From Acidobacteriota bacterium (GTDB taxonomy: Bacteria > Acidobacteriota > Terriglobia > Acidiferrales > UBA7541): DNA of 64,000 bases. The stretch spans positions 20,651 to 84,650 of the forward strand of contig QHYH01000083.1 in the NCBI GenBank assembly GCA_003223215.1, given 5' to 3'. The notes under the pieces are model-generated. The model was not told the DNA's origin. It did not search any database and saw only the letters and a program-made list of their open reading frames with translations. Both the position numbers and the translations under genes were made by a program. Below, piece by piece: positions 1 through 8,070 of the stretch (its first letter is position 1; every line of letters starts with the position of its first letter).

Positions 1-945
1 TACGGAGAAAGAGTTCACAACCAAAGCTACGGTCACAGACTTGATGAGGCTTCCGCTGGTTCCGTTGATCGTGAGCGTATAGCTTCCGGCCGGCGTGCTA
101 GAACTTGTGGTAATGCTTAGGGTGCTGGTCCCTGAGCCGCCGCTGATGGGATTTGTGCTGAACGTGGCGTTGGCGCCCGAGGGGAGTCCGCTCACGCTCA
201 AACTCACACTGCCGGTAAAACCTCCCGATGGAGTCACCGTTGCAGTGTAACTAGTTCGGTTGCCCGCCGTGACCGTTTGCGAAGACGGAGACGTCGAAAT
301 GGAAAAACTCTGCGAACCCGCGGAGTTCACGAGCAAAGTAACCGTCGTCGTGTGCGAGAGGCTCGGGCTGGTGCTGCTGGCGGCTATGGTGATCGTGTAC
401 GTTCCGGTCGGCGTGGATGTTGACGTCGTCAAAGTCATGGTCGAAGTTCCTGAGCCGGTCACCGCAGTCGGATTGAAAGTGGCGCCGGCACCGGACGGCA
501 CACCGGATGCGGCAAAGCTAACTGTTCCCGCGAAGCCGTTCTGAGCGGTGATGGTGATACCGCTTGTAGCGCTGGTTCCCTGCGTGACGGTCACGTTGGA
601 TGGAGAGGCCGAGACGTTGAAGTTCGGCTGGGACGTGGCATTCACGGTTAGCGTGACGGCGGTCGTTTTGGTGGTGTTGCCGGAGGTTCCTCTCACCGTA
701 ATGCTGTACGTGCCGGCAGCAACGGACGCAGCGACCGTAAACGTCATAGTCGAGGTCCCAGCACCCGTAATCGAGGTTGGACTGAAGCCTACCATCACGC
801 CGGTCGGCTGTCCCGTCGCGCTCAAGGAAATGCCAGAGTTAAATCCGCCCGTGACCGAACTGGTAATGGTGGACGTTCCCGAACTGCCTTGCGTCACGGT
901 AACCGAAGACGGCGAGGCGGATAAGCCGAAGCTGGGATTCGACGA
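1..945 (-). repeat. Tandem Ig-like repeat modules of about 100 residues in the S53 protein
   Basis: Reading the minus strand, the phrase [FN]-x-[VLI]-S-x-SPSS-x-TVT-x-G recurs at about 945, 630 and 315. Each copy is followed by PSGA/PTGV...F and SGTSTMT...PAGTYT-like segments. A fourth copy begins at the window edge. The period is about 315 bp. These are beta-sandwich modules typical of secreted bacterial proteins, probably spacers or surface-binding units. Long open frames on the plus strand here are antisense by-products of the repeats. Confidence 0.8.
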
Positions 946-2583
946 GCTTCCGGCGAGCGCATTAATCAGGCCAGCACCGTTCGGGCTGCCCCAACCGGTT
1001 GCCAAGTCGTACCCGTTTGTTGCCGAATAGCCGTTGCTCCCGCCGTTAATGTCATGAAAACTGCTGCTGTAGCTTGATCCGCCACCAATGGCATAAAGAC
1101 TGGGGTTGATGAAGCCCGCCGTTTTATTGCCGTTGGCAACTGACTGCTGATTGACAAGAGCGAGGTAGCCGGCCCACATCGGCGCAGCGAAACTCGTTCC
1201 GCCATAGTAGTTAGCCGTGCAGCCGGACTGGTCGGCGCAGACATAAAACGTAAAATTCGCGTTTGCCGATACGTCCGGACCGTTTCGATAGGCCATTGAA
1301 CAGCCCGAGCAACTGCTCGCCGCGGTTGTCTGCCAGGAAGGAATCGCATAGCGATCCGGAGAAATGCCTCCTCCCCCATCCACCCAGGCGGTCTCCGAAC
1401 TCCGCGCTCCGCCAGCCCCATTGGTCGTTAAGTCTGTTCCGCCGACCGACGTGACGTACGGGTCATCCGCCGGGTAAATCGCCGAACCGGACCCCCACGC
1501 CCCGCTGTCGCCAGACGCTTGAAACAAACTCTGCCCCTGCGCCGCAAACTCTTGGAAGTACGGGTTGTCAACATTGGGATCGGGCGGAGTCCAGGTCCAT
1601 GAAGAGCTCAACTGTGCGTCGAGCGGGCTCGCCGTAGCCATGGCGTTAAAAATGGCGGCATCGCTCGAGCCCACATACACCACCAGGTTGGACAGGCCCG
1701 GGGCCATCCCGAGCGCCTGAGTCATGTCGAGAGTCTGCTCGGTATCGTCACAGACGGGATAGAAGCAGCTTGTGCTGGTCCGGTCCGTGGATAACAGGGT
1801 GACCGGGACGCGGTTCGTTTGGCCGATGTTGCTGAAGTACGTGTTTAAATCCGCCAGATCGGTTCCATAATATTCCACCAGTCCGAGCGACTGGCCGCTG
1901 CCAGTGAGAGATGTTCCACCGTAGTAGGCTGCCCTCATGTCACTGCCCAAAAAGGAACTCGCCGGGCCGGAGCCCGTGGTAGCGTTCGCGATGGCACTCT
2001 GCTTTCGGTGATGCAGCCCTGCCGGATGCGGGATCGCATAGTTGTCGAGCCCCGCGATGCGCCATAACTGGAACGGCAGGTCTAGTGCAGGTTCTCTGTC
2101 CGGTGCGTAAAAGATGCGATTTTCGCTAGGGTGCAGATAGGTCCCCATGGTCAGGTGCAAGGCTTTCTCAATGTTCGCTACCGACCCGGTTACGTCCACG
2201 TTCATCCGATTGCGCGACGTGCCAACCACGGTAAGACCGTGCGCTTCCGCGAAACGAATTACGGCGTCATAGTCTTCCTGAGTGGGTCCATATTTCGCTG
2301 TGAACTCTTCCACGGTCAGATACTGCCGGTAAGACGCGCTTGACGGATTGTAGAGTTCCTTGAGAAAGTTCTCGAGCGCGGTCTGGTCACGCAGCGGCAG
2401 AACCAGTACAAGACGGATGGTCTCGATTTGGGAGAGGCGCCCAAGAGGCCGCGCCTGCCCATTCCGAGTAACTTGCCGCACATGACGAGTTAACGAGGAT
2501 TGGGATTGCGCCTGGCAAACCGTATTCACCACCGACAAAAGCGCCACGATTCTCAGCAAAGACGTACTTAACCTTCGAATCAT
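1..2583 (-). CDS. Secreted S53-family (sedolisin/kumamolisin) peptidase with C-terminal Ig-like repeats; C-terminus cut by window edge
   Basis: I translated the reverse strand from the ATG at 2583 and found it open to base 1, at least 861 residues. A signal peptide (MIRRLSTSLLRIVALLSVV...) is followed by a pro-kumamolisin activation domain (roughly residues 35-190). The S53 catalytic domain follows, containing the Glu/Asp pair in DDTEQTLDMTQA and the serine in YYGGTSFAAPMWAG. S53 enzymes are serine-carboxyl endopeptidases, usually active at acid pH and self-processed. After the catalytic domain come tandem Ig-like modules, as in large secreted acidobacterial proteases. The product should act outside the cell on protein substrates. 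The gene stands alone, with a 451-bp gap to the hcr genes. The true C-terminus lies outside the window. Confidence 0.9.
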   Translation of the reverse strand, partial: MIRRLSTSLLRIVALLSVVNTVCQAQSQSSLTRHVRQVTRNGQARPLGRLSQIETIRLVLVLPLRDQTALENFLKELYNPSSASYRQYLTVEEFTAKYGPTQEDYDAVIRFAEAHGLTVVGTSRNRMNVDVTGSVANIEKALHLTMGTYLHPSENRIFYAPDREPALDLPFQLWRIAGLDNYAIPHPAGLHHRKQSAIANATTGSGPASSFLGSDMRAAYYGGTSLTGSGQSLGLVEYYGTDLADLNTYFSNIGQTNRVPVTLLSTDRTSTSCFYPVCDDTEQTLDMTQALGMAPGLSNLVVYVGSSDAAIFNAMATASPLDAQLSSSWTWTPPDPNVDNPYFQEFAAQGQSLFQASGDSGAWGSGSAIYPADDPYVTSVGGTDLTTNGAGGARSSETAWVDGGGGISPDRYAIPSWQTTAASSCSGCSMAYRNGPDVSANANFTFYVCADQSGCTANYYGGTSFAAPMWAGYLALVNQQSVANGNKTAGFINPSLYAIGGGSSYSSSFHDINGGSNGYSATNGYDLATGWGSPNGAGLINALAGSSSNPSFGLSASPSSVTVTQGSSGTSTITSSVTGGFNSGISLSATGQPTGVMVGFSPTSITGAGTSTMTFTVAASVAAGTYSITVRGTSGNTTKTTAVTLTVNATSQPNFNVSASPSNVTVTQGTSATSGITITAQNGFAGTVSFAASGVPSGAGATFNPTAVTGSGTSTMTLTTSTSTPTGTYTITIAASSTSPSLSHTTTVTLLVNSAGSQSFSISTSPSSQTVTAGNRTSYTATVTPSGGFTGSVSLSVSGLPSGANATFSTNPISGGSGTSTLSITTSSSTPAGSYTLTINGTSGSLIKSVTVALVVNSFSV

Positions 2584-3034
2584 GAATTCTCCTTTTGTCT
2601 CGGGAATTTGCGCTAAAGCCCCCCCCTTCTTTGCGCCGCTATGGGTTTTTGGGCAGAGAAATGGACTTGGGCTTGAAGGGTGGGCTGATTGTACATCCAA
2701 TTCGCCTACCGGCAAGCTGAAATGCTCCCTCAAGAAGTCGCAACAGTTACGATCATGTCTTCCGCCTGACCGCTCAGGGGACCGCCAGCTTATTTCCTTT
2801 GCGTTTCGTGCCCAAGTCTTCAGCGCTAGTCAAAAAGCAATCATTGAATGAGGAACTCCCTCTGCTATTTTTCGCTTTGCTCACGAAAGGCGCAGCTGTG
2901 GTAGTAGGCGGGTTACTGACGGGATCTGTACAGGCCATCATCAACCTATACGGACCACTATGAGTTGAAGACGAGGAAAGGAGTTTGTTCGCAGCAGAAC
3001 TAGCTTTTGCGTTTCCATCCATCCCAAACAGCGG
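2584..3034. other. Intergenic region between the S53 peptidase and hcrB; no convincing gene
   Basis: This 451-bp stretch has no supported gene. One plus-strand frame from a GTG at 2808 to TGA at 2963 encodes 51 residues with a hydrophobic stretch (ELPLLFFALLTKGAAVVVGG). It has no ribosome-binding site, so I do not call it. The leader and promoter of the S53 gene must lie at the left end. Confidence 0.4.
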
Positions 3035-4066
3035 TCAGAGACTCGAAGAATGGCGCGTGAGGAGCAATCGCTCGGGGCGCATGTCATCGCCGCGGAGTTC
3101 GCGCAGCGCATAAGTCACGAATTCCGCGGTCACCCGCTTTCTCCAGGTCATGTCGAAATCGGTGTTGTCCAGAGGTTTGGCCATGCGCGCGGCGAGAGTC
3201 GCCGCCTTGGCGATAGACTCCTCGTCGAGCGGCCCGCCCACGAGCGATCTCGCGGCTTCGGCGGCGAGGAGCGGGCGGCACGCCACCGAGCCCACCACAA
3301 TGCGGGCTTCGCGGACGATGTCTTTCGAAGATAACAGCAGGGCTGCCGCAACCGATAAGACCGGGAAATCGAAAGAGCCCCGGCGGCGCAGCTTCCAATA
3401 CGTGCTCTTCCAGCCATCGCAGGAGTCCAGGAGCACTTCGGTCAAAAGCTCATTGGGCTGGCGTTTGCTGTAGTGGATGCCATCGTTTTGGTAAAGCTCG
3501 GTGAGGGGCACTTCACGTTCACCGGCGCGTGAAACCAAGCGAACCCGCGCCCCGAGGGCCATCAACGCGGGCGCGGTATCGGAGGAAGAAACCGCCAGGC
3601 ATTTTCTGCTGCCCGGAGCAACCCAGCAGATGTCCCCATCCTTTTTCAGGCAGAACCCGATGGACTTTCGCCATTCGTAATTCTGATCGTAATAATTGCA
3701 GCGCGTGTCGAGGCAGAGATTTCCGCCAAGCGTGGCCATGTTGCGGATTTGCGGAGTGGCGACAAAGGAGGCTGCCTGTGCCAGGGCCGTCATACCATTA
3801 CGAAAGCGCGGATCCGCGGCAATCTGAGACAGTGTCAGGCAGGCGCCGAGCCGCGATCCCGAATCGCTCCATTCCACGTGATGTAATTCTTGAATGTGCC
3901 CGAGACTCATCAGAGTCTTTGGAACTTGTTGCCGCCGCTTCATGTTCGGCAGCAAGTCCGTGCCACCTGCGAGTGGCATGGCCTTGGGCCCCTCACCGTC
4001 GAGAATGCGCACGGCTTCCGCCACCGTCTCGGGTGCGCGAAATGCAAACAGTGGCAGACGCATCAT
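3035..4066 (-). CDS. hcrB: 4-hydroxybenzoyl-CoA reductase, FAD/[4Fe-4S] (beta) subunit
   Basis: This 343-residue protein is a CO-dehydrogenase-type FAD-binding subunit (AGGTDLLP near 33-40, ATLGGNLC near 111-118). It carries the insertion that distinguishes the 4-hydroxybenzoyl-CoA reductase beta subunit from xanthine dehydrogenases. Cysteines 123, 139, 147 and 156 have spacing 16/8/9, as I recall for the extra [4Fe-4S] cluster of the Thauera enzyme (C122/138/146/155). The subunit passes low-potential electrons from ferredoxin through FAD to the molybdenum site for reductive removal of the 4-hydroxyl group. The start is placed at the ATG at 4066, which overlaps the hcrA stop as ATGATG. A longer open frame upstream lies antisense-like inside hcrA. 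It is the last gene of the hcrC-hcrA-hcrB run. Confidence 0.93.
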   Translation of the reverse strand: MMRLPLFAFRAPETVAEAVRILDGEGPKAMPLAGGTDLLPNMKRRQQVPKTLMSLGHIQELHHVEWSDSGSRLGACLTLSQIAADPRFRNGMTALAQAASFVATPQIRNMATLGGNLCLDTRCNYYDQNYEWRKSIGFCLKKDGDICWVAPGSRKCLAVSSSDTAPALMALGARVRLVSRAGEREVPLTELYQNDGIHYSKRQPNELLTEVLLDSCDGWKSTYWKLRRRGSFDFPVLSVAAALLLSSKDIVREARIVVGSVACRPLLAAEAARSLVGGPLDEESIAKAATLAARMAKPLDNTDFDMTWRKRVTAEFVTYALRELRGDDMRPERLLLTRHSSSL

Positions 4067-6576
4067 GGCGCGAGCACCTTCTCTTTCGCGGCGCGCGGTT
4101 TCTCGCGTTGGACCTCGTTCACGGCGTTGCCGTCGCCGCCCTCCCACGGCGGAGGAACCCGCAGCGCTTCCGGCCAATGGACCTGCGGGAAATGGTCCGG
4201 GCCGAAGCGTGGCTCGCGGCCCGCTCTCTTCTCGGCGAGCGCCTTCATGACCTTTTCCGGGGTGATGGGGACTTCGTCAATGCGCACGCCCACCGCGTCG
4301 TAAACCGCGTTGGCGACCGCAGGCATGATTGGCAGCAGCGGCCCTTGCCCGACTTCCTTGGCCCCAAAGGGACCGCGAGGATCGGGATCCTCAATGAGCT
4401 CGGTCAGCACTTCCGGCATGTCCAGCGAAGTCGGGCTTTTGTATTCGAGCATGGAGGGAAATTTGTGCACCAGCGCATGGGAAAGCCGCTTTGGTAGCCG
4501 GCGGAACTCCTGCTCTTCCATCAGCGCTTCGCCGAGCCCCATGTAGACGCTGCCTTCCACCTGCCCGCGCACCAGCGTCGGGTTGAGGGCCCGCCCGATG
4601 TCATGGGCCATCCAGACTTTCCTCACATGCACCCAGCCCGTCAGAGGGTTCACTTCCACTTCGACGACCGCGGCGGAATAGGAATAGGTTGGCGACGGCC
4701 CGACGCCCCCGCCTTTGTAAAGGGCCGGCGATTTTGGCGGAGTGTACGAGCCCACCGTGCCAATCGTTCCGAAGCGCGCCTCCGCGAGACAAATCGCTTC
4801 TGCGAAACTGACGCCTTCGTCGGGCGCGGCGGAATCAAAGACGCGCTTGCCCGCGAAACGCAAGCGCTCTTTCGGCACTTCGAATTTCAGCGCGACCGCT
4901 TCGGCGAGGAGCGCCTTCCCGCGCTCGGCCGCCTGTAACGCAGCATTTCCAGCCATTAAGGTCACACGGCTCGAATACGAACCCAAATCCACGGGGCCTA
5001 AGTCCGTGTCGCCGGTGAACAGGCGCACATCAAACGGGTCGATGCCAAGAACTTCCGCCACGATGCCCGCAAGAACATCATCGGATCCCTGCCCGATTTC
5101 CGTCGCCCCGCAGAAAACACTGACGCCGCCGCCGCGGTCGAATTTCAATTGCACGCCGGAGTGCGGCATCTTGTTCCAATAAATGGGCAAGCCCGCTCCG
5201 GTTAAATACGCGGAGCACGCCATGCCCACCCCGCGGCCTTCGGGGAGCTTGCGGAACTTGGTTTTCCAATCGGAAGCCTCCACGACTCGCCGAATGCACT
5301 CGCCGAGATTCACGGTGCCCAAGCTCAAGAAATTTGCGGTCACCGTGTTTGGCGTTTCCACGATACGCAAACGCAAATCCGCCGGATCGATGCGAAGTCT
5401 CTCCGCGATCTTGTCGAGCTGCACTTCCTGGCCGAAACGCGGCTGCGGCGTGCCGTGTCCCCGCTTGGGCCCGCAAGGGGGTTTGTTGGTAAACGTCCGG
5501 CAGCCTTCGTAACGGTAGCGCGGAATATGATAGGTAGTTGTTTGCAGCGCGCCCGCGTAATAAGTGCTGGCGACCCCATAGGAACCATACGCGCCGCCGT
5601 CGATGAGCGTCCGCAGGTGCAGGCCGGTGATCGTGCCGTCCTTTTTCACGCCGGTCTTGAATTTCATCAGCACCGGGTGGCGTCCTCGGTGGCAGTAGAA
5701 AACTTCTTCGCGCGTGAGGCAGATTTTGACCGGACGATCGAGCAGCAGCGCGGCCTTGGCAACAACGATTTCATGATGAAAAGGATCGCTTTTGCCTCCA
5801 AACCCGCCGCCATTCGGCGTGGCCACCACGCGAATGTGCGCGGGCGGCATTGCAAGCACTTTTGCCAGAGCGCGATGCAGGTAATGCGGCGTTTGCGTGC
5901 TGGACCAGATCGTCAGTTTCCCATCGGGATCCTTGATGGCCACCGAAGCGTGCTGCTCTATCGGAAGATGCGTGTTTCCCTGATAGAAGAAAGTGTCCTC
6001 GAAGATTTCATCCGCCTCGGCAAATCCTTGTTCCACGTCTCCGAATTCGAGCGCCACCAATTTGTGGATGTTTCCTTCCTCGCCGTATTCGTGGATGCGC
6101 GGCTCGGGCGTGGCCAGCGCTTCCTCAGGATCGCAGATAGTCGGAAGAATCTCGTAATCCACATCGATGAGATCCAGAGCTTCAAACGCCGTCAGTTCTT
6201 CGCGGGCGACAACCGCCGCAACCGGATCACCCACATGCCGGACGTGGTCGAGGCAGAGCGCCTGCTCGTCCTGGCTCACCGGCAAAATCCCGTACTGGAC
6301 GGGAAGATCTTTCCCGGTGAGAACCAAATAGACGCCCGGATGCGCCAGTGCCCGCGACACATCCATCCTGCGGATGCGCGCGTGAGGATGCGGAGAGCGC
6401 AGGAGTTTGCAGTGCGCCATGCGGGGCAAACAAATGTCGTCGGCGAAGCGAGTCTGCCCGGTCACCTTGGCGCGGCCGTCCACTCGGCGCCGGGGCACGC
6501 CAATGACGCGAAACCCTTCGCCAGGCGAGCCGGAACCCGCGACCGGCGAGCTGGATTTTTCGTTTTGCTCCGACAT
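4063..6576 (-). CDS. hcrA: 4-hydroxybenzoyl-CoA reductase, molybdopterin (alpha) subunit
   Basis: This 837-residue member of the xanthine oxidase large-subunit family opens with GVPRRRVDGRAKVTGQTRFADD and continues with the aldehyde-oxidase a/b hammerhead. The molybdenum-cofactor domains follow (GGGFGGKSDPFHHE, CGPKRGHGTPQPRFGQE, GATEIGQGSDDVLAGIVAE, GPFGAKEVGQGPLLP). The subunit binds Mo-pterin and removes the para-hydroxyl of 4-hydroxybenzoyl-CoA, giving benzoyl-CoA. The family alone would allow other hydroxylases. Its pairing with an FAD subunit carrying the extra [4Fe-4S] insert makes the HBCR call strong. The start at 6576 is preceded by AGAGGAT. It overlaps hcrB by four bases and follows hcrC after 42 bp, consistent with one transcript. 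Confidence 0.9.
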   Translation of the reverse strand: MSEQNEKSSSPVAGSGSPGEGFRVIGVPRRRVDGRAKVTGQTRFADDICLPRMAHCKLLRSPHPHARIRRMDVSRALAHPGVYLVLTGKDLPVQYGILPVSQDEQALCLDHVRHVGDPVAAVVAREELTAFEALDLIDVDYEILPTICDPEEALATPEPRIHEYGEEGNIHKLVALEFGDVEQGFAEADEIFEDTFFYQGNTHLPIEQHASVAIKDPDGKLTIWSSTQTPHYLHRALAKVLAMPPAHIRVVATPNGGGFGGKSDPFHHEIVVAKAALLLDRPVKICLTREEVFYCHRGRHPVLMKFKTGVKKDGTITGLHLRTLIDGGAYGSYGVASTYYAGALQTTTYHIPRYRYEGCRTFTNKPPCGPKRGHGTPQPRFGQEVQLDKIAERLRIDPADLRLRIVETPNTVTANFLSLGTVNLGECIRRVVEASDWKTKFRKLPEGRGVGMACSAYLTGAGLPIYWNKMPHSGVQLKFDRGGGVSVFCGATEIGQGSDDVLAGIVAEVLGIDPFDVRLFTGDTDLGPVDLGSYSSRVTLMAGNAALQAAERGKALLAEAVALKFEVPKERLRFAGKRVFDSAAPDEGVSFAEAICLAEARFGTIGTVGSYTPPKSPALYKGGGVGPSPTYSYSAAVVEVEVNPLTGWVHVRKVWMAHDIGRALNPTLVRGQVEGSVYMGLGEALMEEQEFRRLPKRLSHALVHKFPSMLEYKSPTSLDMPEVLTELIEDPDPRGPFGAKEVGQGPLLPIMPAVANAVYDAVGVRIDEVPITPEKVMKALAEKRAGREPRFGPDHFPQVHWPEALRVPPPWEGGDGNAVNEVQREKPRAAKEKVLAP

Positions 6577-6618
6577 CTATCCTCTGGAGGGCACGCCCTT
6601 AGGCGTGCCGCTCGATCT

Positions 6619-7134
6619 TTAATGGGTTTCTTTTTCCTCTTCTGAAGTCTTGACGATCGCAGCCTCCACGGCCTCAAAAATCTGGAGATAGCCGGTGCAC
6701 CGGCAGAGATTTCCCGAAAGCGCTTCGCGGATCTGATCGCGGTCCGGATGCGGATTCCGATCGAGCAGCGCTTTTGCCGTTACCAGAATCCCCGGCGTGC
6801 AATAGCCGCATTGCGCCGCGCCGAGGTCGGCAAAGGCATCCTGCAGGGGGTGCAGCCTTCCATCGGCGCTGAGCCCTTCGATCGTCAAGACTCGTCTTCC
6901 CGCGCACTCGAGCGCAAGAACGAGGCAAGAAAGCACCGCCTTGCCATCCAAGAGAACCGCGCAGGCGCCGCATTCTCCCAGCTCGCAGCCATGTTTCGTC
7001 CCGGTGTGGAGGAGATCTTCGCGCAGGACCTCCAGCAGGGTTTTGTACGGAGCGAACAAGACGTCGACTTCTTCGCCATTCAGCGTGAACCGGATCTGCG
7101 CGGTCTTCTGTGATTCAAGAGGGAGCGTCGCCAT
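6619..7134 (-). CDS. hcrC: 4-hydroxybenzoyl-CoA reductase, 2x[2Fe-2S] (gamma) subunit
   Basis: A 171-residue small iron-sulfur subunit. The plant-type ferredoxin cluster is seen as C50, C55, C58 and C70 (KHGCELGECGACAV...LSC). The second, alpha-helical cluster is C109, C112, C144 and C146 (QCGYCTPG...NLCRCTGY). Length and motif order match the CoxS/HcrC family. It relays electrons between the FAD subunit and the molybdenum site. The gene start overlaps the end of the upstream TetR gene by 20 bp, so the regulator and the enzyme are probably co-transcribed. Confidence 0.92.
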   Translation of the reverse strand: MATLPLESQKTAQIRFTLNGEEVDVLFAPYKTLLEVLREDLLHTGTKHGCELGECGACAVLLDGKAVLSCLVLALECAGRRVLTIEGLSADGRLHPLQDAFADLGAAQCGYCTPGILVTAKALLDRNPHPDRDQIREALSGNLCRCTGYLQIFEAVEAAIVKTSEEEKETH

Positions 7135-7894
7135 TGACCTTCACCTTTCCCTGCCCTACCGTGCCGCTAATCTCATCCGCGTATCTTGCGGAAATCTGCT
7201 TCGCCCGGATCCGCTTCATTTCTCCTTCGGGCGCAAATCGTCTGAGCGAGTCGGGCTTTGCGAGCAAGCCGCGAAGGAGATAGTCCGCCAATTGTTCCGC
7301 GATTTCCTCAGCGGTCAGTGGCCCATCCGGGCGAAACCATTGCACGCTCCAATTCAAAGCGCCTAGCATCGCGCGGGCCACGAGCGCCGCGTCGCCAGAG
7401 ACAAATTCCCCGGCCCGCATGCCGGAGGCAATCAGGCTGCGCACGCCCAGTTCGTAGCGGTCGCGTTTCGCAACCAGATAACGTAGCTGGCGCGGCGGCA
7501 GAGCGTTGGTCAACAAATGTGCCGCGGAGCCTTCGACTTCGTCGAGCAGGCAGCGTAGATGGGAAACAATGACCAGCCGCACTCGTGCCGCCGCGCTGGT
7601 CTTGGCGCGCCGCGCCCTTTCGAGCGCCGCGAGCATGCGATCGAGCGAACTGTCCTGACAGAAAAACAGAATTTCGTGTTTGCCCTGAAAGTAGTTGTAG
7701 AGATTCGCCGGGGACAGCTCGGCGGCTTTGGCAATGTCGCGCATCCCCGTTTCCACAAACCCGCGAGAGCGGAACTGGCGTCCGGCCGCGCGCAGAATCT
7801 CCAGGCTCCGCGCTTGGTATCGCCGCTGTTGGCGGCCATTCCGGGAAACCTTGGTTCGCTGATCGAGCGGCACGGTTGTTCGCTCCGCGGCCAA
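7115..7894 (-). CDS. TetR-family transcriptional regulator heading the hcr operon
   Basis: This 259-residue protein has an N-terminal TetR helix-turn-helix (about 28-75; EILRAAGRQFRSRGFVETGMRDIAKAAELSPANLYNYFQGKHEILF) and a helical ligand domain with ALNWSVQWFRPDGPLTAEEIA, reminiscent of the KstR2/acyl-CoA-binding branch. It overlaps hcrC by 20 bp, so it probably autoregulates and controls hcrCAB. The likely effector is an aromatic CoA thioester such as 4-hydroxybenzoyl-CoA (inference). Two tandem palindromes with identical half-site spacing lie 68-100 bp upstream and are likely operators. The start at 7894 is the first reasonable ATG; a start a few codons downstream is possible. Confidence 0.85.
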   Translation of the reverse strand: MAAERTTVPLDQRTKVSRNGRQQRRYQARSLEILRAAGRQFRSRGFVETGMRDIAKAAELSPANLYNYFQGKHEILFFCQDSSLDRMLAALERARRAKTSAAARVRLVIVSHLRCLLDEVEGSAAHLLTNALPPRQLRYLVAKRDRYELGVRSLIASGMRAGEFVSGDAALVARAMLGALNWSVQWFRPDGPLTAEEIAEQLADYLLRGLLAKPDSLRRFAPEGEMKRIRAKQISARYADEISGTVGQGKVKVNGDAPS

Positions 7895-7961
7895 AAAGCA
7901 GGCACCCTTGGGGGCCCTTGCTCAAAGTGTCTTCCCTTCCTGGGCCTGTGTCAAGGACTCC

Positions 7962-7994
7962 TGAACAGATGTTCATAAAACGAACCAGTGTTCA
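7962..7994. promoter_or_regulatory. Two tandem palindromes, probable operators of the adjacent TetR regulator
   Basis: TGAACAGATGTTCA at 7962-7975 is a perfect 6+6 inverted repeat with a 2-bp centre. CGAACCAGTGTTCA at 7981-7994 repeats the GAAC....GTTC half-site geometry exactly 19 bp further on. A lone third GAAC half-site lies at 8002-8005. They sit in the 176-bp gap between the ligase stop and the TetR start, where the tetR-hcrCAB promoter must be. Binding by this TetR protein is inferred from position and symmetry. Confidence 0.65.
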
Positions 7995-8070
7995 CTCTCA
8001 GGAACGCCGGCCATAGCAACACGCATTCTTGGCAAGGTGGTCGTGAAATACGCGAGCGCGCCGCGGCTTT

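Noticed and set aside
260-1030. Two long open frames on the plus strand (94 and 160 residues)
   Set aside because: They are antisense to the Ig-like repeats of the S53 protein; their Val/Pro-rich products arise from the Thr/Ser-rich codons of the other strand.
2808-2963. A 51-residue hydrophobic open frame on the plus strand
   Set aside because: The start is a GTG with no ribosome-binding site and the product matches nothing I know.
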